Shown here one piece after another: positions 42,759-52,414 of a stretch of 64,000 bases of DNA. The notes under the pieces are model-generated. The model was given only the letters and a program-made list of their open reading frames with translations. It made no database searches and had not been told where the DNA came from. Source of the stretch: Ruminiclostridium hungatei (GTDB taxonomy: Bacteria; Bacillota; Clostridia; Acetivibrionales; DSM-1351); NCBI RefSeq assembly GCF_002051585.1, contig NZ_MZGX01000015.1:1-64000 (forward strand). The letters are read 5' to 3'. How positions within the stretch are numbered: the first letter of the stretch is position 1; each line of letters begins with the position of its first letter. A program made the position numbers and the translations under genes.

Positions 42759-43028
42759 ATGAGAGCGGTCATAACTGTTATTGGAAAAGACAGGGTGGGA
42801 ATAATTGCGGGGGTAAGTAATATATTGGCTGACAGTGATGTCAACATACTTGATATAACACAGACTATTTTGCAGGATGTATTTACAATGATAATGCTTG
42901 TAGACATTTCAAAGTGCAATGTTCATTTCCACGAGCTTTCCGAGAAGCTTGAGAAAAAAGGAATCGAATTGGGTTTGAAAATCCAGATTCAGCACGAAGA
43001 TATTTTTAACTCAATGCATAGAATATGA
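42759..43028 (+). CDS. ACT domain protein (UPF0237/GcvR-like)
   Basis: The 89-residue protein is a single tandem-type ACT unit: RAVITVIGKDRVGIIAGVSN, then NILDITQTILQDVFTMIMLV and an amphipathic end. ACT domains bind small ligands, often amino acids, and regulate enzymes. ATG 42759 is chosen over ATG 42747 because ATGGAG then sits at the right distance. The next gene (DUF711) follows after 11 bp and the pair is conserved in many Firmicutes, so it may regulate or sense for that protein. Confidence 0.9.
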   Translation: MRAVITVIGKDRVGIIAGVSNILADSDVNILDITQTILQDVFTMIMLVDISKCNVHFHELSEKLEKKGIELGLKIQIQHEDIFNSMHRI

Positions 43029-43039
43029 GGTGAAAGCTT

Positions 43040-44398
43040 ATGTTAGGTCAATTCGAAGTATTTGAAACACTTAAAATGATTCAAAAGGAAAATCTGGACA
43101 TCAGAACAATAACCATGGGAATTTCATTGAGGGATTGTTCTCATCCTGACATAGATGTTTCGTGCGGGAAAATATACGACAAGATAACCAGATATGCTGA
43201 AAAGCTTGTTATTACAGGAGAAAATATTGAGAGGGAATACGGAATCCCCATAATCAATAAAAGGATATCCGTTACGCCGATTGCACTTGTTGCAGAGAGC
43301 TGTGAAAGCGCGGATTATGCTAAATTTGCCAAAGCAATGGATAAGGCGGCTCAAACTGTGGGAGTAAATTTTATCGGAGGTTTTTCGTCACTGGTGCATA
43401 AGGGCTATACAACCGGAGACAGAAGACTTATTTCCTCTATCCCCGAGGCTTTAAGCACCACAAAGCTTGTTTGTTCCTCGGTAAATGTTGCTTCTACCAA
43501 AGCGGGAATAAACATGGATGCCGTTGCAGAGATGGGAAGGGTTATAAAAGAATGTGCCTCGCTGACGGCTGACAGCGGAGCCTTGGCCTGTGCAAAGCTG
43601 GTGGTTTTTGCCAATGCTGTTGAAGATAACCCTTTCATGGCGGGAGCGTTCCATGGGATAGGAGAACCTGAATGCGTTATAAATGTGGGTGTCAGCGGTC
43701 CGGGCGTTGTAAAGTGTGCTCTGGAAAAGGTCAAGGGGGAGGATTTTGGTGTTGTTGCCGAAACGATTAAAAAAACTGCCTTCAAAATAACAAGAATGGG
43801 ACAATTGGTGGCTCGGGAAGCATCCCGCAGGCTCAACGTACCCTTTGGAATAGTCGACCTGTCTCTTGCGCCAACACCGGCAATCGGAGACAGCGTTGCG
43901 TACATTCTGGAGGAAATGGGGCTGGAAAAGTGCGGAACACACGGCACCACAGCGGCTCTGGCTCTTTTGAATGACGCGGTAAAGAAGGGCGGGGTTATGG
44001 CATCCTCTTATGTAGGAGGCTTGAGCGGTGCATTTATTCCTGTCAGCGAAGACGCCGGAATGATTGATGCTGTACTGGCGGGTGCTCTGTCTCTTGAAAA
44101 GCTGGAAGCCATGACTTGCGTTTGCTCGGTTGGACTTGACATGATTGTGGTACCGGGAGATACCACGGCTGAAACAATAGCTGCCATAATTGCCGACGAG
44201 TCGGCTATAGGTGTTGTGAATCAAAAAACCACTGCTGTAAGGATTATTCCCGCACCGGGAAAGAAAATCGGTGAAACTGTGGAATTCGGAGGTCTCCTTG
44301 GCTCAGGGCCGGTAATGAAGGTAAATGATTTCGGAAGCAGCGAGTTCATAAAAAGAGGCGGCAGAATTCCCGCCCCGCTGCACAGCTTGAAAAACTAG
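43040..44398 (+). CDS. UPF0210/DUF711 family protein
   Basis: The 452-residue protein belongs to the PFL-like UPF0210 family, with structural similarity to glycyl-radical-type barrels but no Gly radical motif. Visible blocks are [96 protein letters not shown] and [20 protein letters not shown]. Function is unknown. AGGTGAAAG precedes ATG 43040. It is always paired with the ACT protein upstream. Confidence 0.9.
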   Translation: MLGQFEVFETLKMIQKENLDIRTITMGISLRDCSHPDIDVSCGKIYDKITRYAEKLVITGENIEREYGIPIINKRISVTPIALVAESCESADYAKFAKAMDKAAQTVGVNFIGGFSSLVHKGYTTGDRRLISSIPEALSTTKLVCSSVNVASTKAGINMDAVAEMGRVIKECASLTADSGALACAKLVVFANAVEDNPFMAGAFHGIGEPECVINVGVSGPGVVKCALEKVKGEDFGVVAETIKKTAFKITRMGQLVAREASRRLNVPFGIVDLSLAPTPAIGDSVAYILEEMGLEKCGTHGTTAALALLNDAVKKGGVMASSYVGGLSGAFIPVSEDAGMIDAVLAGALSLEKLEAMTCVCSVGLDMIVVPGDTTAETIAAIIADESAIGVVNQKTTAVRIIPAPGKKIGETVEFGGLLGSGPVMKVNDFGSSEFIKRGGRIPAPLHSLKN

Positions 44399-44444
44399 GA
44401 GGCTGGAATCTCCCAAGCCTTGTACTGCTGAGAATGCAGCATAT

Positions 44445-44490
44445 AAAGTGTAGCAGCCTGTATAATGATTACGGGCCGGCTGCACTTTTT
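44445..44490 (+). terminator. Terminator of the ACT-DUF711 operon
   Basis: AAAGTGTAGCAGCC (44445-44458) can pair, imperfectly, with the complement arm ending GGCTGCACTTT, followed by TTTATTT. Confidence 0.6.
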
Positions 44491-44624
44491 ATTTAGCATG
44501 TTTACTGTGCATTTACCGTGCTGTCTATGAATTCCGTACAGGTGATATCAGTCTTTTTTCCCTGAGCAAAGTATAATATTACAGGATGGACTTAAACCAT
44601 AATATATAAATTACCGGGGGACTC

Positions 44625-45017
44625 ATGAAAATACAAAGCAAGCGGTTCAGAATAATCTTGATTCTTTTGCCCGCCATTACGCTGGGCTTGATATATTTCT
44701 TCAGACAGCAGCTATTTGATTTGGGGACACTTTTTCCCGGCTGCCCCAGCTATACCTATCTTCATATATACTGCCCCGGCTGCGGAAATACCAGAAGTGT
44801 GCAGCATCTGCTTTCAGGTGACCTGGCGGGGTCGCTAAGGTATAATCCCGTGCCGGTTTTTGGAATCCTGCTGCTGTTGCTGGGATATGTGGAAATGCTG
44901 TCTTATTCCTTTAACAGGAGAGTAAGGCTGATACCCAGGAGTAAACCCTTCTGGTCTATTATCGGGCTGGTTTTTATCATTTATTTTGTAGTGAGGAATT
45001 TTATAAGAATATTTTAG
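44625..45017 (+). CDS. DUF2752 membrane protein
   Basis: The 130-residue membrane protein has a first helix at 9-26, the family motif YCPGCGNTRSVQHLLSGDLAGSLRYNP near residue 48 (CPGCGxTR then NP), and two further helices. DUF2752 proteins are common and uncharacterised; the CPGCG pair could bind metal or form a disulfide. CGGGGG precedes ATG 44625. It has no obvious operon partner. Confidence 0.85.
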   Translation: MKIQSKRFRIILILLPAITLGLIYFFRQQLFDLGTLFPGCPSYTYLHIYCPGCGNTRSVQHLLSGDLAGSLRYNPVPVFGILLLLLGYVEMLSYSFNRRVRLIPRSKPFWSIIGLVFIIYFVVRNFIRIF

Positions 45018-45060
45018 GTATGCCGGGAGAGTTTAAAATTTTAGCCATTAAAAATATTAT

Positions 45061-45284
45061 TAAATTAACCTGTAGTGCTAATTAAAAGTGTGATAACAGT
45101 CAGAAAATGCCACTCACTCCCGGACGAGCTAAATAACGCTTTTGGCGAAATTGTATACCTTACAGCATGCTTTTTTAGCCCTCGCAGCAACTCGACCATC
45201 CAGGTCTCCAGGGCTGCTTAAATTGACATCCGGTCAATTTAACTGCCAAAGCAGCATGCTGTAAGCCTACAACAGGTTAATTTA
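45061..45284. mobile_element. 224-bp palindromic element (MITE-like or structured RNA)
   Basis: Nested inverted repeats fill this gap. Outer ends are TAAATTAACCTGT (45061-45073) with its exact complement (45272-45284). A middle pair is CTTACAGCATGC (45159-45170) with its complement (45254-45265). An inner hairpin is TAAATTGAC-ATCCG-GTCAATTTA, and AGCCCT/AGGGCT adds another. There is no gene. A third repeat family, or a folded RNA, would explain it. Confidence 0.65.
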
Positions 45285-45383
45285 CTCATAAATGGTAGAA
45301 TATCAAATATATTGTCAAATTTTATTGTAATATCTGTGAATAAATGTTAATATCTTATAATAATATTGTTCACAGAGGTCAAA

Positions 45384-46520
45384 ATGAAAATAAACAAGAC
45401 AAAAATTATTGTATTCCTTTCAGTTTTTTTAGTATCTGCATTTTCGACTTTATGGGTTTCAGGAGTTTCAAATATCCAGGTATTGGTAAATGGAAGCCCC
45501 ACCCAGGTAGCGGCAACAAAAATTAACGACAAAGTTTATGTTGATATTGCCGCACTTTCAAATCTCATGAATATAAAAGTTTCCCAGACCAATAACTCCA
45601 TAAGCCTTTCAAACAAAAATGACGACCTTATTCCGGAAATTGTAAAGGGTATAGGTTCTTCTGTAGTTGGTATCATTGGCAATATCAGGGCGGAAGAAGG
45701 GAATGCGGAAGGGCTTGCCCTGGGTACCGGCATAGTTATCAAATCCGGAGGAGAAATCCTTACCAATGCTCATGTTGTAAAGGATATGACCAGGATAGCT
45801 GTTGTTTTGTCCGACGGAAGCGGATATGATGGCCGAATCAAGTATATTGACGAAGCCTCCGACCTGGCTGTGGTCAAAATTGACAAGATAGGGCTTTTAC
45901 CTGCAAAATTTGGAAAGGCCTCGGATATAATTATTGGAAAGACGGCAATAGCCATCGGTACTCCTTTGTCCTTTCAAAACAGAAACAGTGCTTCGGTAGG
46001 AGTCATAAGCGGTTTGAACAGGAGCATTGACGGATTCTACCAATATAAGCTCATACAGACCGATGTTGCAATAAATCCCGGAAACAGCGGTGGCCCGCTG
46101 GTAAATATGGCGGGTGAGGTAATCGGCGTAAATTCCATTACTACCCTTAATGCCCAGGGACTTAATTATGCAATTCCCGTTGATACCATTCAATTTGTTC
46201 TGGACCATTTCTACAAATACGGAAAGGTGAGAAGGGTATCCCTGGGTGCCGAGTATGAAGATGATTCGGTTGCTCTGTATGGGCTTCCAAGCAAGACAGG
46301 ACTAAAGATAACCAGGGTCGGGTCCGGCTCCTGTGCTGAAAAATACGGCCTTAAAAAAAATGATTATATTTACAGTGTAAACGGCAAGGCTGTCAATACA
46401 ACCGTTGATTTGAACGAAGCCTTTAAGGGACTGCTGCCCGGAGGCAAAACAAAGGTCAGTATACGCAGGGACGGCAAGACTCAGATTATTGATGTTGTAT
46501 TGGACGAGCTGAAAAATTAA
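45384..46520 (+). CDS. htrA: HtrA-like trypsin/PDZ serine protease with stalk domain
   Basis: The 378-residue exported protease has an N-terminal signal or anchor (NKTKIIVFLSVFLVSAFSTL) and a short copper-amine-oxidase-N-like stalk (QVLVNGSPTQVAATKINDKV ... VDIAALS). The trypsin domain carries catalytic His (LTNAHVVKDM), Asp (DEASDLAVVKID) and Ser (NPGNSGGPLVN). A C-terminal PDZ domain (SCAEKYGLKKNDYIYSVNGK) follows. It probably handles misfolded or surface proteins. ATG 45384 follows AGAGG; TTG 45366 is less likely. The stalk resembles the next protein's N-terminus, suggesting related localisation. Confidence 0.92.
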   Translation: MKINKTKIIVFLSVFLVSAFSTLWVSGVSNIQVLVNGSPTQVAATKINDKVYVDIAALSNLMNIKVSQTNNSISLSNKNDDLIPEIVKGIGSSVVGIIGNIRAEEGNAEGLALGTGIVIKSGGEILTNAHVVKDMTRIAVVLSDGSGYDGRIKYIDEASDLAVVKIDKIGLLPAKFGKASDIIIGKTAIAIGTPLSFQNRNSASVGVISGLNRSIDGFYQYKLIQTDVAINPGNSGGPLVNMAGEVIGVNSITTLNAQGLNYAIPVDTIQFVLDHFYKYGKVRRVSLGAEYEDDSVALYGLPSKTGLKITRVGSGSCAEKYGLKKNDYIYSVNGKAVNTTVDLNEAFKGLLPGGKTKVSIRRDGKTQIIDVVLDELKN

Positions 46521-46566
46521 TTTACAAATTAATATATATTCTTCTTTATAACTACTGGAGGTTAAA

Positions 46567-48459
46567 ATGAAAAAATTATTGGCTGTATTCAGTTTTGTTC
46601 TATGTTTTGTTCTTTTGCAGGCAGGTGTTTTTGCTGCTGATACTCCAATTGAAAACAAGAATTCCACAGAGCTTTCCGTTTCATTTAAGGCCGGAACCAA
46701 TTCTTACACGGTTAACGGCAAGACCGTCAAGGATGAGACAAGTGTGACCACAGGCGGAAAGACTTTTGTTCCTGTGAAGGTGATAACAGATGCTTTGGGT
46801 GCTGCTCTTACCGTTGACCTTAAAGCCAAAACCGCTGTTATAAGCTATAATTCAGTTGATATCAAACTGACCGACAAGAAAAAGGAAGCACAGATTTCAG
46901 GGAAAAAGGTAAGCCTGGATGCAGCTCCATATATAAAAAACAATTCCTTTATGGCATCAATAACTTCTCTTGCTGATATTTTAGGTGCAGATGTATCAAC
47001 CTCGGGCGGAAAAATCACATTTTTGAAGGAAATAGCAAATCCGAACAGTATCAAGGACTTCAGTTCATTAATCAAGAAAACTACAAAAGCTAAAATCGGT
47101 GACAGTTATTACAACTGGTCCATGCAGTTGCCGGATGACCTTAAACTGAACTACAGGGATTTTAACGGTTCGGAAAATGTTTTTATTGCAAACGACGAAT
47201 CCTATGCCATAGCCGTATACCTTTTTGAATCTGATGATGGGTCCAATCTGGACAATGCCGTAAATAATATCAAAGAGAGTATCAAAGGATATACCCTTGT
47301 GGACTACAAAAGGGATACCAATAATGGAGAGGATTTTATAGAATTCGTATACAAGGATGATATTTGGACAACCCAGTTCAGAGTATATATTACCGATGAC
47401 ACGGAATATCACATTCAAATCTTTACTAAGAATGAAGATTTCTATGAGGATGAAAAGTACCAGGCTTTGATGGACTCCTTTAACTTCAAATTTGACAAAA
47501 CCGGCAGTACGGAGGATTTGTCCGACGTAAACAAGGAAGGGTATAGAAAATACCAGGATACCCGCCTGAAATGGTCGGTGGATATGATACCGTACTGGGA
47601 GGAGCTAAAGGACAGCAAGATACAGAACAAGGTTGCCTTTACAGGAAAGGATGAAGAATTTATGTCTGTAGAGGTTTACTCTCTGGATAAGGGAGATACC
47701 CTGGATTCTGTTACGAAAAAGACTCTGGAGCTGGATGCGGCAGATTTGAATCCGGCCTTTTATTCCGTAACCAGGCAGGAAAAAGTAAAAATCGGCGGCA
47801 TGGAAGTCAATAAGGTATATTATACCTTGAAACACCCTAAAAAAATTGTTTATGGCTACCAGGTATTCTTTGCCGACAAAAACTACAAGTACATATTTAC
47901 TCTTCAGATACCACAGGAAGCATACAACAATACCAAACAAAGAAGTCTTTGTGAGGGCATGCTGAATTCCATCAAGATAAAACAGCTTGATCCAAAGGTT
48001 ACCGGAAAGCTTTTGGACCCGAAAAAAGTAACGCTGGCAGATTTGACACGTAAAGTTGAAACAGCCGGCTACTCTATGGAAATACCCTTCAATTGGATTG
48101 ACAGCGAAACAAGTGATGGCACCTCCGGCATATATCTGGATAAGGATATATCTGCAAGCGTCAATATTGTTGATAATGTCCCGAACCTGTCTGATTTTCT
48201 CTCTTTTATGAATATTTATTTTAACAAGGATTCATATAAGATTGAAAGCATGACACAGATAACGGACAGGGATTATAGCTGCTATAAATTTATAATTAAA
48301 TATACAGATAAAGATGGCTATACTTCTAAGATTGAACAATATGTAATGCAGAAAAACAACAAGATTTATATACTGTCTTTTATTATTGATGATATGGTTT
48401 ATGGAACAAAAAATATCAATATAATAAATAAGATATGGAATTCCTTCAAATTTAAATAA
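46567..48459 (+). CDS. Secreted stalk-domain (copper amine oxidase N-like) protein
   Basis: The 630-residue protein has a signal peptide (MKKLLAVFSFVLCFVLLQAG ending VFAA) and a copper amine oxidase N-terminal domain at about 38-160 (TYTV-type NSYTVNGKTVKD, FVPVKVITDALGA, SFMASITSLADILGADV). The remaining 450 residues hold repeated PsbP-like or lipocalin-like beta units (SMQLPDDLKLNYRDF, KWSVDMIPYWEELKD, SMEIPFNWIDSE), each followed by YxVxIYxF patterns. A surface stress or binding role is inferred. It lies 46 bp after htrA, with TGGAGG before ATG 46567. Confidence 0.82.
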   Translation: MKKLLAVFSFVLCFVLLQAGVFAADTPIENKNSTELSVSFKAGTNSYTVNGKTVKDETSVTTGGKTFVPVKVITDALGAALTVDLKAKTAVISYNSVDIKLTDKKKEAQISGKKVSLDAAPYIKNNSFMASITSLADILGADVSTSGGKITFLKEIANPNSIKDFSSLIKKTTKAKIGDSYYNWSMQLPDDLKLNYRDFNGSENVFIANDESYAIAVYLFESDDGSNLDNAVNNIKESIKGYTLVDYKRDTNNGEDFIEFVYKDDIWTTQFRVYITDDTEYHIQIFTKNEDFYEDEKYQALMDSFNFKFDKTGSTEDLSDVNKEGYRKYQDTRLKWSVDMIPYWEELKDSKIQNKVAFTGKDEEFMSVEVYSLDKGDTLDSVTKKTLELDAADLNPAFYSVTRQEKVKIGGMEVNKVYYTLKHPKKIVYGYQVFFADKNYKYIFTLQIPQEAYNNTKQRSLCEGMLNSIKIKQLDPKVTGKLLDPKKVTLADLTRKVETAGYSMEIPFNWIDSETSDGTSGIYLDKDISASVNIVDNVPNLSDFLSFMNIYFNKDSYKIESMTQITDRDYSCYKFIIKYTDKDGYTSKIEQYVMQKNNKIYILSFIIDDMVYGTKNINIINKIWNSFKFK

Positions 48460-48465
48460 TATAAG

Positions 48466-48513
48466 AAGGGCCATAAAACACGGCTGCAGCAGTCCTGTTT
48501 ATGGCCTTTTTTT
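48466..48513 (+). terminator. Intrinsic terminator after the stalk protein
   Basis: GGCCATAAAACA (48469-48480) pairs with TGTTTATGGCC (48496-48506) with one bulge, followed by seven T. Confidence 0.88.
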
Positions 48514-48561
48514 AAGACTTGTTTTCAGTACGTTGAAAGCCTGGGGCTACCCGGCTTGCTG

Positions 48562-49701
48562 TCATGGCTTGTCGGTATTGTCACCTGCAGCATCTGACTG
48601 GTCATTTGAAGGATTATCCCAGTTGGCTGTATTGAAATCATACCTCTTTCCCGGGTCAGGCGTAAATTCGGCTGAAGCAATGGAAAAGTAACTAGCAATA
48701 ACTTCCCGGGCCCTGATTATTTTTCTGCTGCCGGTATCTTCCACGGTTTGATTGTAAATAAAGAAATCGGCACCTGCTATCCTCTTATCTATCCCATAGA
48801 GCTTGAAAGTGTTCATACCCGGCCTGGAGCCCTGTGTAAATGCACTTACAAGGGATAGGACATCATTCAGCTCTGTATTTGTGATTACATTCTCAAAAGT
48901 ATAGCCGACAATGGGAATAAGGTTTGGCAACTGCAGCAAATTGACTTTTTGATCAATGAGGGCATTAACAAACTTGAGTTGCATTTCTGTTCGTTTCAGA
49001 TCGGAACCATCATAATATTTTTTTAATTCCTTCAGTTCTTCCGAGGTATAATAACGCCTCTGCTCCTTTCTGAAACGCAGCAGTTGCTCGGTCTTGTCTC
49101 CGTCCAGCAACTGATAGCCCTTCTCCAGGTCGATATACAGCTTCTGGACGGGGTCGCTGTACCTGAGCTTGGCCGGAACATCGAAATATACACCCCCAAG
49201 CTTGTCTACTATCGCTTTAATTGTATCAATATCCAGGTAAACGTAGTAATTAATACTTATATCTGTGAGGTTACTGATGGTTTGAGCGGTATATTCCAGA
49301 GCCTTGTGCTTGTTTTCCGCCTTGGAGGCATCTTTTGTCTTGTTCAGGCCTATTTCATAAATATTATTGATTTTAATGTCCGAGGTGTTATTAGCCTTTG
49401 TATCTCTGGGAATGGTCAACAGATTTATCTGCCTTGTAACGGGGGAATAGTTTGCAATAATTATGGTATCGGTGTGAAGCCCCGAAGCTTCCTTTATCAG
49501 CACAAGCAGATTTATTGGATCTTTGCTTCCCGTATAATTTTCCAGGAAATTGACGGGTTTATCAGTATTGCCGGCGGGGGTTTTTACAGCACTGTCAACC
49601 TCTGGTGTATTTCTTATGCTGAAAATCAAAGTAAACCCTATTACAAAAAGGATGATCCCGCATATAAAGCTTGTAAGATAAGTGATTTTGACAGATTTCA
49701 T
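48562..49701 (-). CDS. LytR-CpsA-Psr (LCP) family protein
   Basis: The 379-residue protein has a membrane helix near the N-terminus (YLTSFICGIILFVIGFTLIF) and an extracellular LCP domain with HTDTIIIANYSPVTRQINLL, TIPRDTKANN and LGGVYFDVPAKLRY, then GYQLLDGDKTEQLLRFRKEQ. LCP enzymes attach wall polymers to peptidoglycan using lipid-linked precursors. Arg and Asp residues for pyrophosphate and Mg binding are visible. The C-terminal 40 residues are Asp/Asn-rich. ATG 49701 is preferred because GGGAG lies upstream; ATG 49713 lacks a site. It is transcribed away from the metal island. Confidence 0.9.
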   Translation of the reverse strand: MKSVKITYLTSFICGIILFVIGFTLIFSIRNTPEVDSAVKTPAGNTDKPVNFLENYTGSKDPINLLVLIKEASGLHTDTIIIANYSPVTRQINLLTIPRDTKANNTSDIKINNIYEIGLNKTKDASKAENKHKALEYTAQTISNLTDISINYYVYLDIDTIKAIVDKLGGVYFDVPAKLRYSDPVQKLYIDLEKGYQLLDGDKTEQLLRFRKEQRRYYTSEELKELKKYYDGSDLKRTEMQLKFVNALIDQKVNLLQLPNLIPIVGYTFENVITNTELNDVLSLVSAFTQGSRPGMNTFKLYGIDKRIAGADFFIYNQTVEDTGSRKIIRAREVIASYFSIASAEFTPDPGKRYDFNTANWDNPSNDQSDAAGDNTDKP

Positions 49702-49906
49702 AGAAACTCCCATCTGCGGTAAGACATACAGGTTATGTCCGGCAGCAAAATATATAGTTAATTACTGTTACATAAAACATATTACTTTAGATTAAGGATA
49801 TTGTAAATATATGCTAACATTATTTAAGATTATTTTAATCTTCATAAATTCTACATATATGTTTGTTAAAATGCATTCATAAAATACTTGACACCCGGAG
49901 GTTATA

Positions 49907-50428
49907 ATGAACAATAAAAACATTCGCACCAATAACAAAAATAATAATAAAAGAAACCGACAAATTATCATAACCATAGTGGCGGTTGTTTTGCTGGTTG
50001 CTGCTGTTGTCGTACCGAGGCTTAAGGCGGTCGGAACTGCAGACAATGCAGCAGCCGATGAAGATATTGTTATCAACAAAAGCGAAATAACTGAAACTGC
50101 AAAATTTTATCCGGTCAAAATTGGCGGGAAAAATATGGAGATTCTTGCGGTGAAGGCCGGAGACGGAACCATCAGAACCGCATTTAACACCTGCCAGGTG
50201 TGTAATGGCTCTCCGAGAGCCTATTACAAGCAGGAGGGAGACATTCTGGTTTGCCAGAACTGCGGCAACAAGTTTTCCATGGATATGATAGAGCAGCAAA
50301 GAGGAGGCTGTAATCCTATTCCAATATATGCTGAAGACAAAACTGACGACGGCACGAGCATCACAATTTCCAAAGAGTTTATTTCAGCTAACAAGGAGCT
50401 TTTCACCGACAACTGGAAGACTAAATAG
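49907..50428 (+). CDS. DUF2318 (FtrD-like) membrane-anchored metal protein
   Basis: The 173-residue protein has an Asn/Lys-rich cytoplasmic start, one membrane helix (IIITIVAVVLLVAAVVV, about 20-37) and an extracellular domain. The DUF2318 signature is clear: NTCQVCNGSPRAYYKQEGDI, then LVCQNCGNKFSMDMIEQQRG and GCNPIPI, with five Cys for metal or Fe-S binding. Family members are linked to iron and copper transport systems. CCGGAGG precedes ATG 49907. It lies 36 bp upstream of the HMA-TauE-cupredoxin gene, so both are probably one unit. Confidence 0.87.
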   Translation: MNNKNIRTNNKNNNKRNRQIIITIVAVVLLVAAVVVPRLKAVGTADNAAADEDIVINKSEITETAKFYPVKIGGKNMEILAVKAGDGTIRTAFNTCQVCNGSPRAYYKQEGDILVCQNCGNKFSMDMIEQQRGGCNPIPIYAEDKTDDGTSITISKEFISANKELFTDNWKTK

Positions 50429-50464
50429 TTATACAAAAGCTATATCTCAGGAGGATGGCTTCAG

Positions 50465-52366
50465 ATGGAAAAAAATATTATAAAGAGAGTGCTTCATATT
50501 GACGGGATGACTTGTACCGGCTGTGAAAACAAAATTGAGTTTACTCTCAAAAAGCTGGACGGAATTGAAGAAGTCAAAGCCATGTTCACAAGTGCAAATG
50601 TATATATCACTTACGATTCAAATACAGTCAGGCTGGAACAGATTATTGACGCTATTGAAAAACTGGACTACGGGGTATTGAACAATCCTCTGGACAACAC
50701 ACCTGCATCCCGGAACCAAAATGATAAGAAAAGCGGCAATAATAATATGGGTCAGCTCCTTGGAGCGGGAATCATTATTTTTGCCCTGTATACTTTGATA
50801 AAAAATACCGTAGGTTTCAACTTCATACCGCAGGTTGACCAGACCATGGGTTTTGGTGTCCTGTTTATCGTAGGACTTCTGACATCGCTTCACTGCATCG
50901 CCATGTGCGGAGGAATAAATCTTTCCGTCAGTGTAAGGTACAATGCTGGAAATACAGGTTCAAAAGCTTCCAGATTAAAGCCGGGCATTCTATACAACCT
51001 TGGCAGGCTTGCAGCATATACGCTTGTGGGAGGAGCGGCAGGGGCTCTTGGCTCCGTGGTAAGCTTTTCAGGCACTGCCAAAGGAATAGTTGCCGTAATA
51101 TCGGGTATTTTTATGATAATAATGGGATTGAATATGCTGGATATCTTTCCCTGGCTCAGAAAGCTTAATCCGAGACTTCCAAAAGCCTTGGGGGCTAAAG
51201 TGTACAGCAGCTCAGGCGGAAAAGGCCCTCTTTTTGTAGGGCTTCTGAACGGGCTGATGCCCTGCGGCCCCTTGCAGGCAATGCAGCTTTATGCCTTGGG
51301 AACCGGCAGCTTTGCAGCCGGGGCCCTCTCAATGTTCCTGTTCAGCCTGGGAACAATGCCTTTGATGTTCGGTTTTGGAGCCATAAGCTCCTTCCTGAGC
51401 GGTAAGTTCACTCACAGGATGCTCAAGGTAAGTGCTGCACTTGTTATTGTGCTTGGTGTCATAATGATGAACAGAGGAATGAGCCTGTCCGGTTTTAACC
51501 TTATGAGTCCTGTTGCCGGGGCCACAGGTTCATACTCCGGAGCAGCAGGTACTGCAACGGTGGAAAATGGTGTCCAGGTGGTTTCAACAAAGCTTGAAGC
51601 CGGAAGATATCAGCCCATAACAGTTCAGAAAGGAATACCTGTCAGGTGGAATATCATTGTGGAAGCAGGTGAACTGAACGGCTGCAACAATCCTGTAAAT
51701 ATACCAGAGTACAATATACAGAAAAAACTTTCGGTGGGTGATAACATTATTGAATTTACACCTGAAAAAGCGGGTAATTTTATTTATACTTGCTGGATGG
51801 GGATGATAAGAAGTAATATAAGGGTGGTTGAGGATACGGACAACCTTGCTGAACAAGCACTGACATTTAATGATTCCGGAACGGAAAGCGGCGGTGAGGT
51901 GCAAGGCCCGTCAGGCATACCGGGGGGCTGTTGTGCTGCCGGCTCAAAAGCAACAGAATTCTATAACGGGAATATCCCAACTGAGGATGTGGCAGTTGCA
52001 AAGCTTGAGAATGGAGTCCAGTCGGTTACCATCAATGTGAATGATTATGGATTTTCGCCTGCGGTGGCTGTGGTTCAAAGGGGTGTAAATACCGTAGTAA
52101 ATTTCAACGGTGAGAAACTGAACAGTTGCAATGACAGGATTGTCATTTCAAATTACGGTGCGGGAATTGACCTGGTGCAGGGCGAAAACAAAATAGAATT
52201 CACTGCAGAAGAGGATTTTAATTTTAGTTGTTGGATGGGCATGCTAAATGGGTATATAAAGGTTGTGGATGATATAAATAATTTTAGTATGGAGGATGTC
52301 AGAAAGGAAGTGGACAACTTTGTACCTGCTTCGGGTGAGGGCGGCGGAGGCTGCTGCGGAGGCTGA
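50465..52366 (+). CDS. HMA domain - TauE/SafE membrane domain - double cupredoxin fusion
   Basis: The 633-residue fusion starts with a heavy-metal-associated domain (IDGMTCTGCENKIEF, C17 and C20). A six-helix TauE/SafE (UreH-like) membrane domain follows at about 100-345, including SLHCIAMCGGINLSVS and NGLMPCGPLQAMQLYALGTG with Cys and Met residues. Two cupredoxin-like domains come next, at about 365-455 and 515-600, each with NxCN and a YTCWMGMI or FSCWMGM copper-ligand loop. CC motifs lie between them (GGCCAAGS) and at the end (GGGGCCGG). It probably passes copper through the membrane to or from extracellular ligands. TCAGGAGG precedes ATG 50465. copA follows after 48 bp. Confidence 0.87.
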   Translation: MEKNIIKRVLHIDGMTCTGCENKIEFTLKKLDGIEEVKAMFTSANVYITYDSNTVRLEQIIDAIEKLDYGVLNNPLDNTPASRNQNDKKSGNNNMGQLLGAGIIIFALYTLIKNTVGFNFIPQVDQTMGFGVLFIVGLLTSLHCIAMCGGINLSVSVRYNAGNTGSKASRLKPGILYNLGRLAAYTLVGGAAGALGSVVSFSGTAKGIVAVISGIFMIIMGLNMLDIFPWLRKLNPRLPKALGAKVYSSSGGKGPLFVGLLNGLMPCGPLQAMQLYALGTGSFAAGALSMFLFSLGTMPLMFGFGAISSFLSGKFTHRMLKVSAALVIVLGVIMMNRGMSLSGFNLMSPVAGATGSYSGAAGTATVENGVQVVSTKLEAGRYQPITVQKGIPVRWNIIVEAGELNGCNNPVNIPEYNIQKKLSVGDNIIEFTPEKAGNFIYTCWMGMIRSNIRVVEDTDNLAEQALTFNDSGTESGGEVQGPSGIPGGCCAAGSKATEFYNGNIPTEDVAVAKLENGVQSVTINVNDYGFSPAVAVVQRGVNTVVNFNGEKLNSCNDRIVISNYGAGIDLVQGENKIEFTAEEDFNFSCWMGMLNGYIKVVDDINNFSMEDVRKEVDNFVPASGEGGGGCCGG

Positions 52367-52414
52367 CAATCCGCCGGATAACATAAAATCATTTTAGTGA
52401 GAAAGGATACTTGC

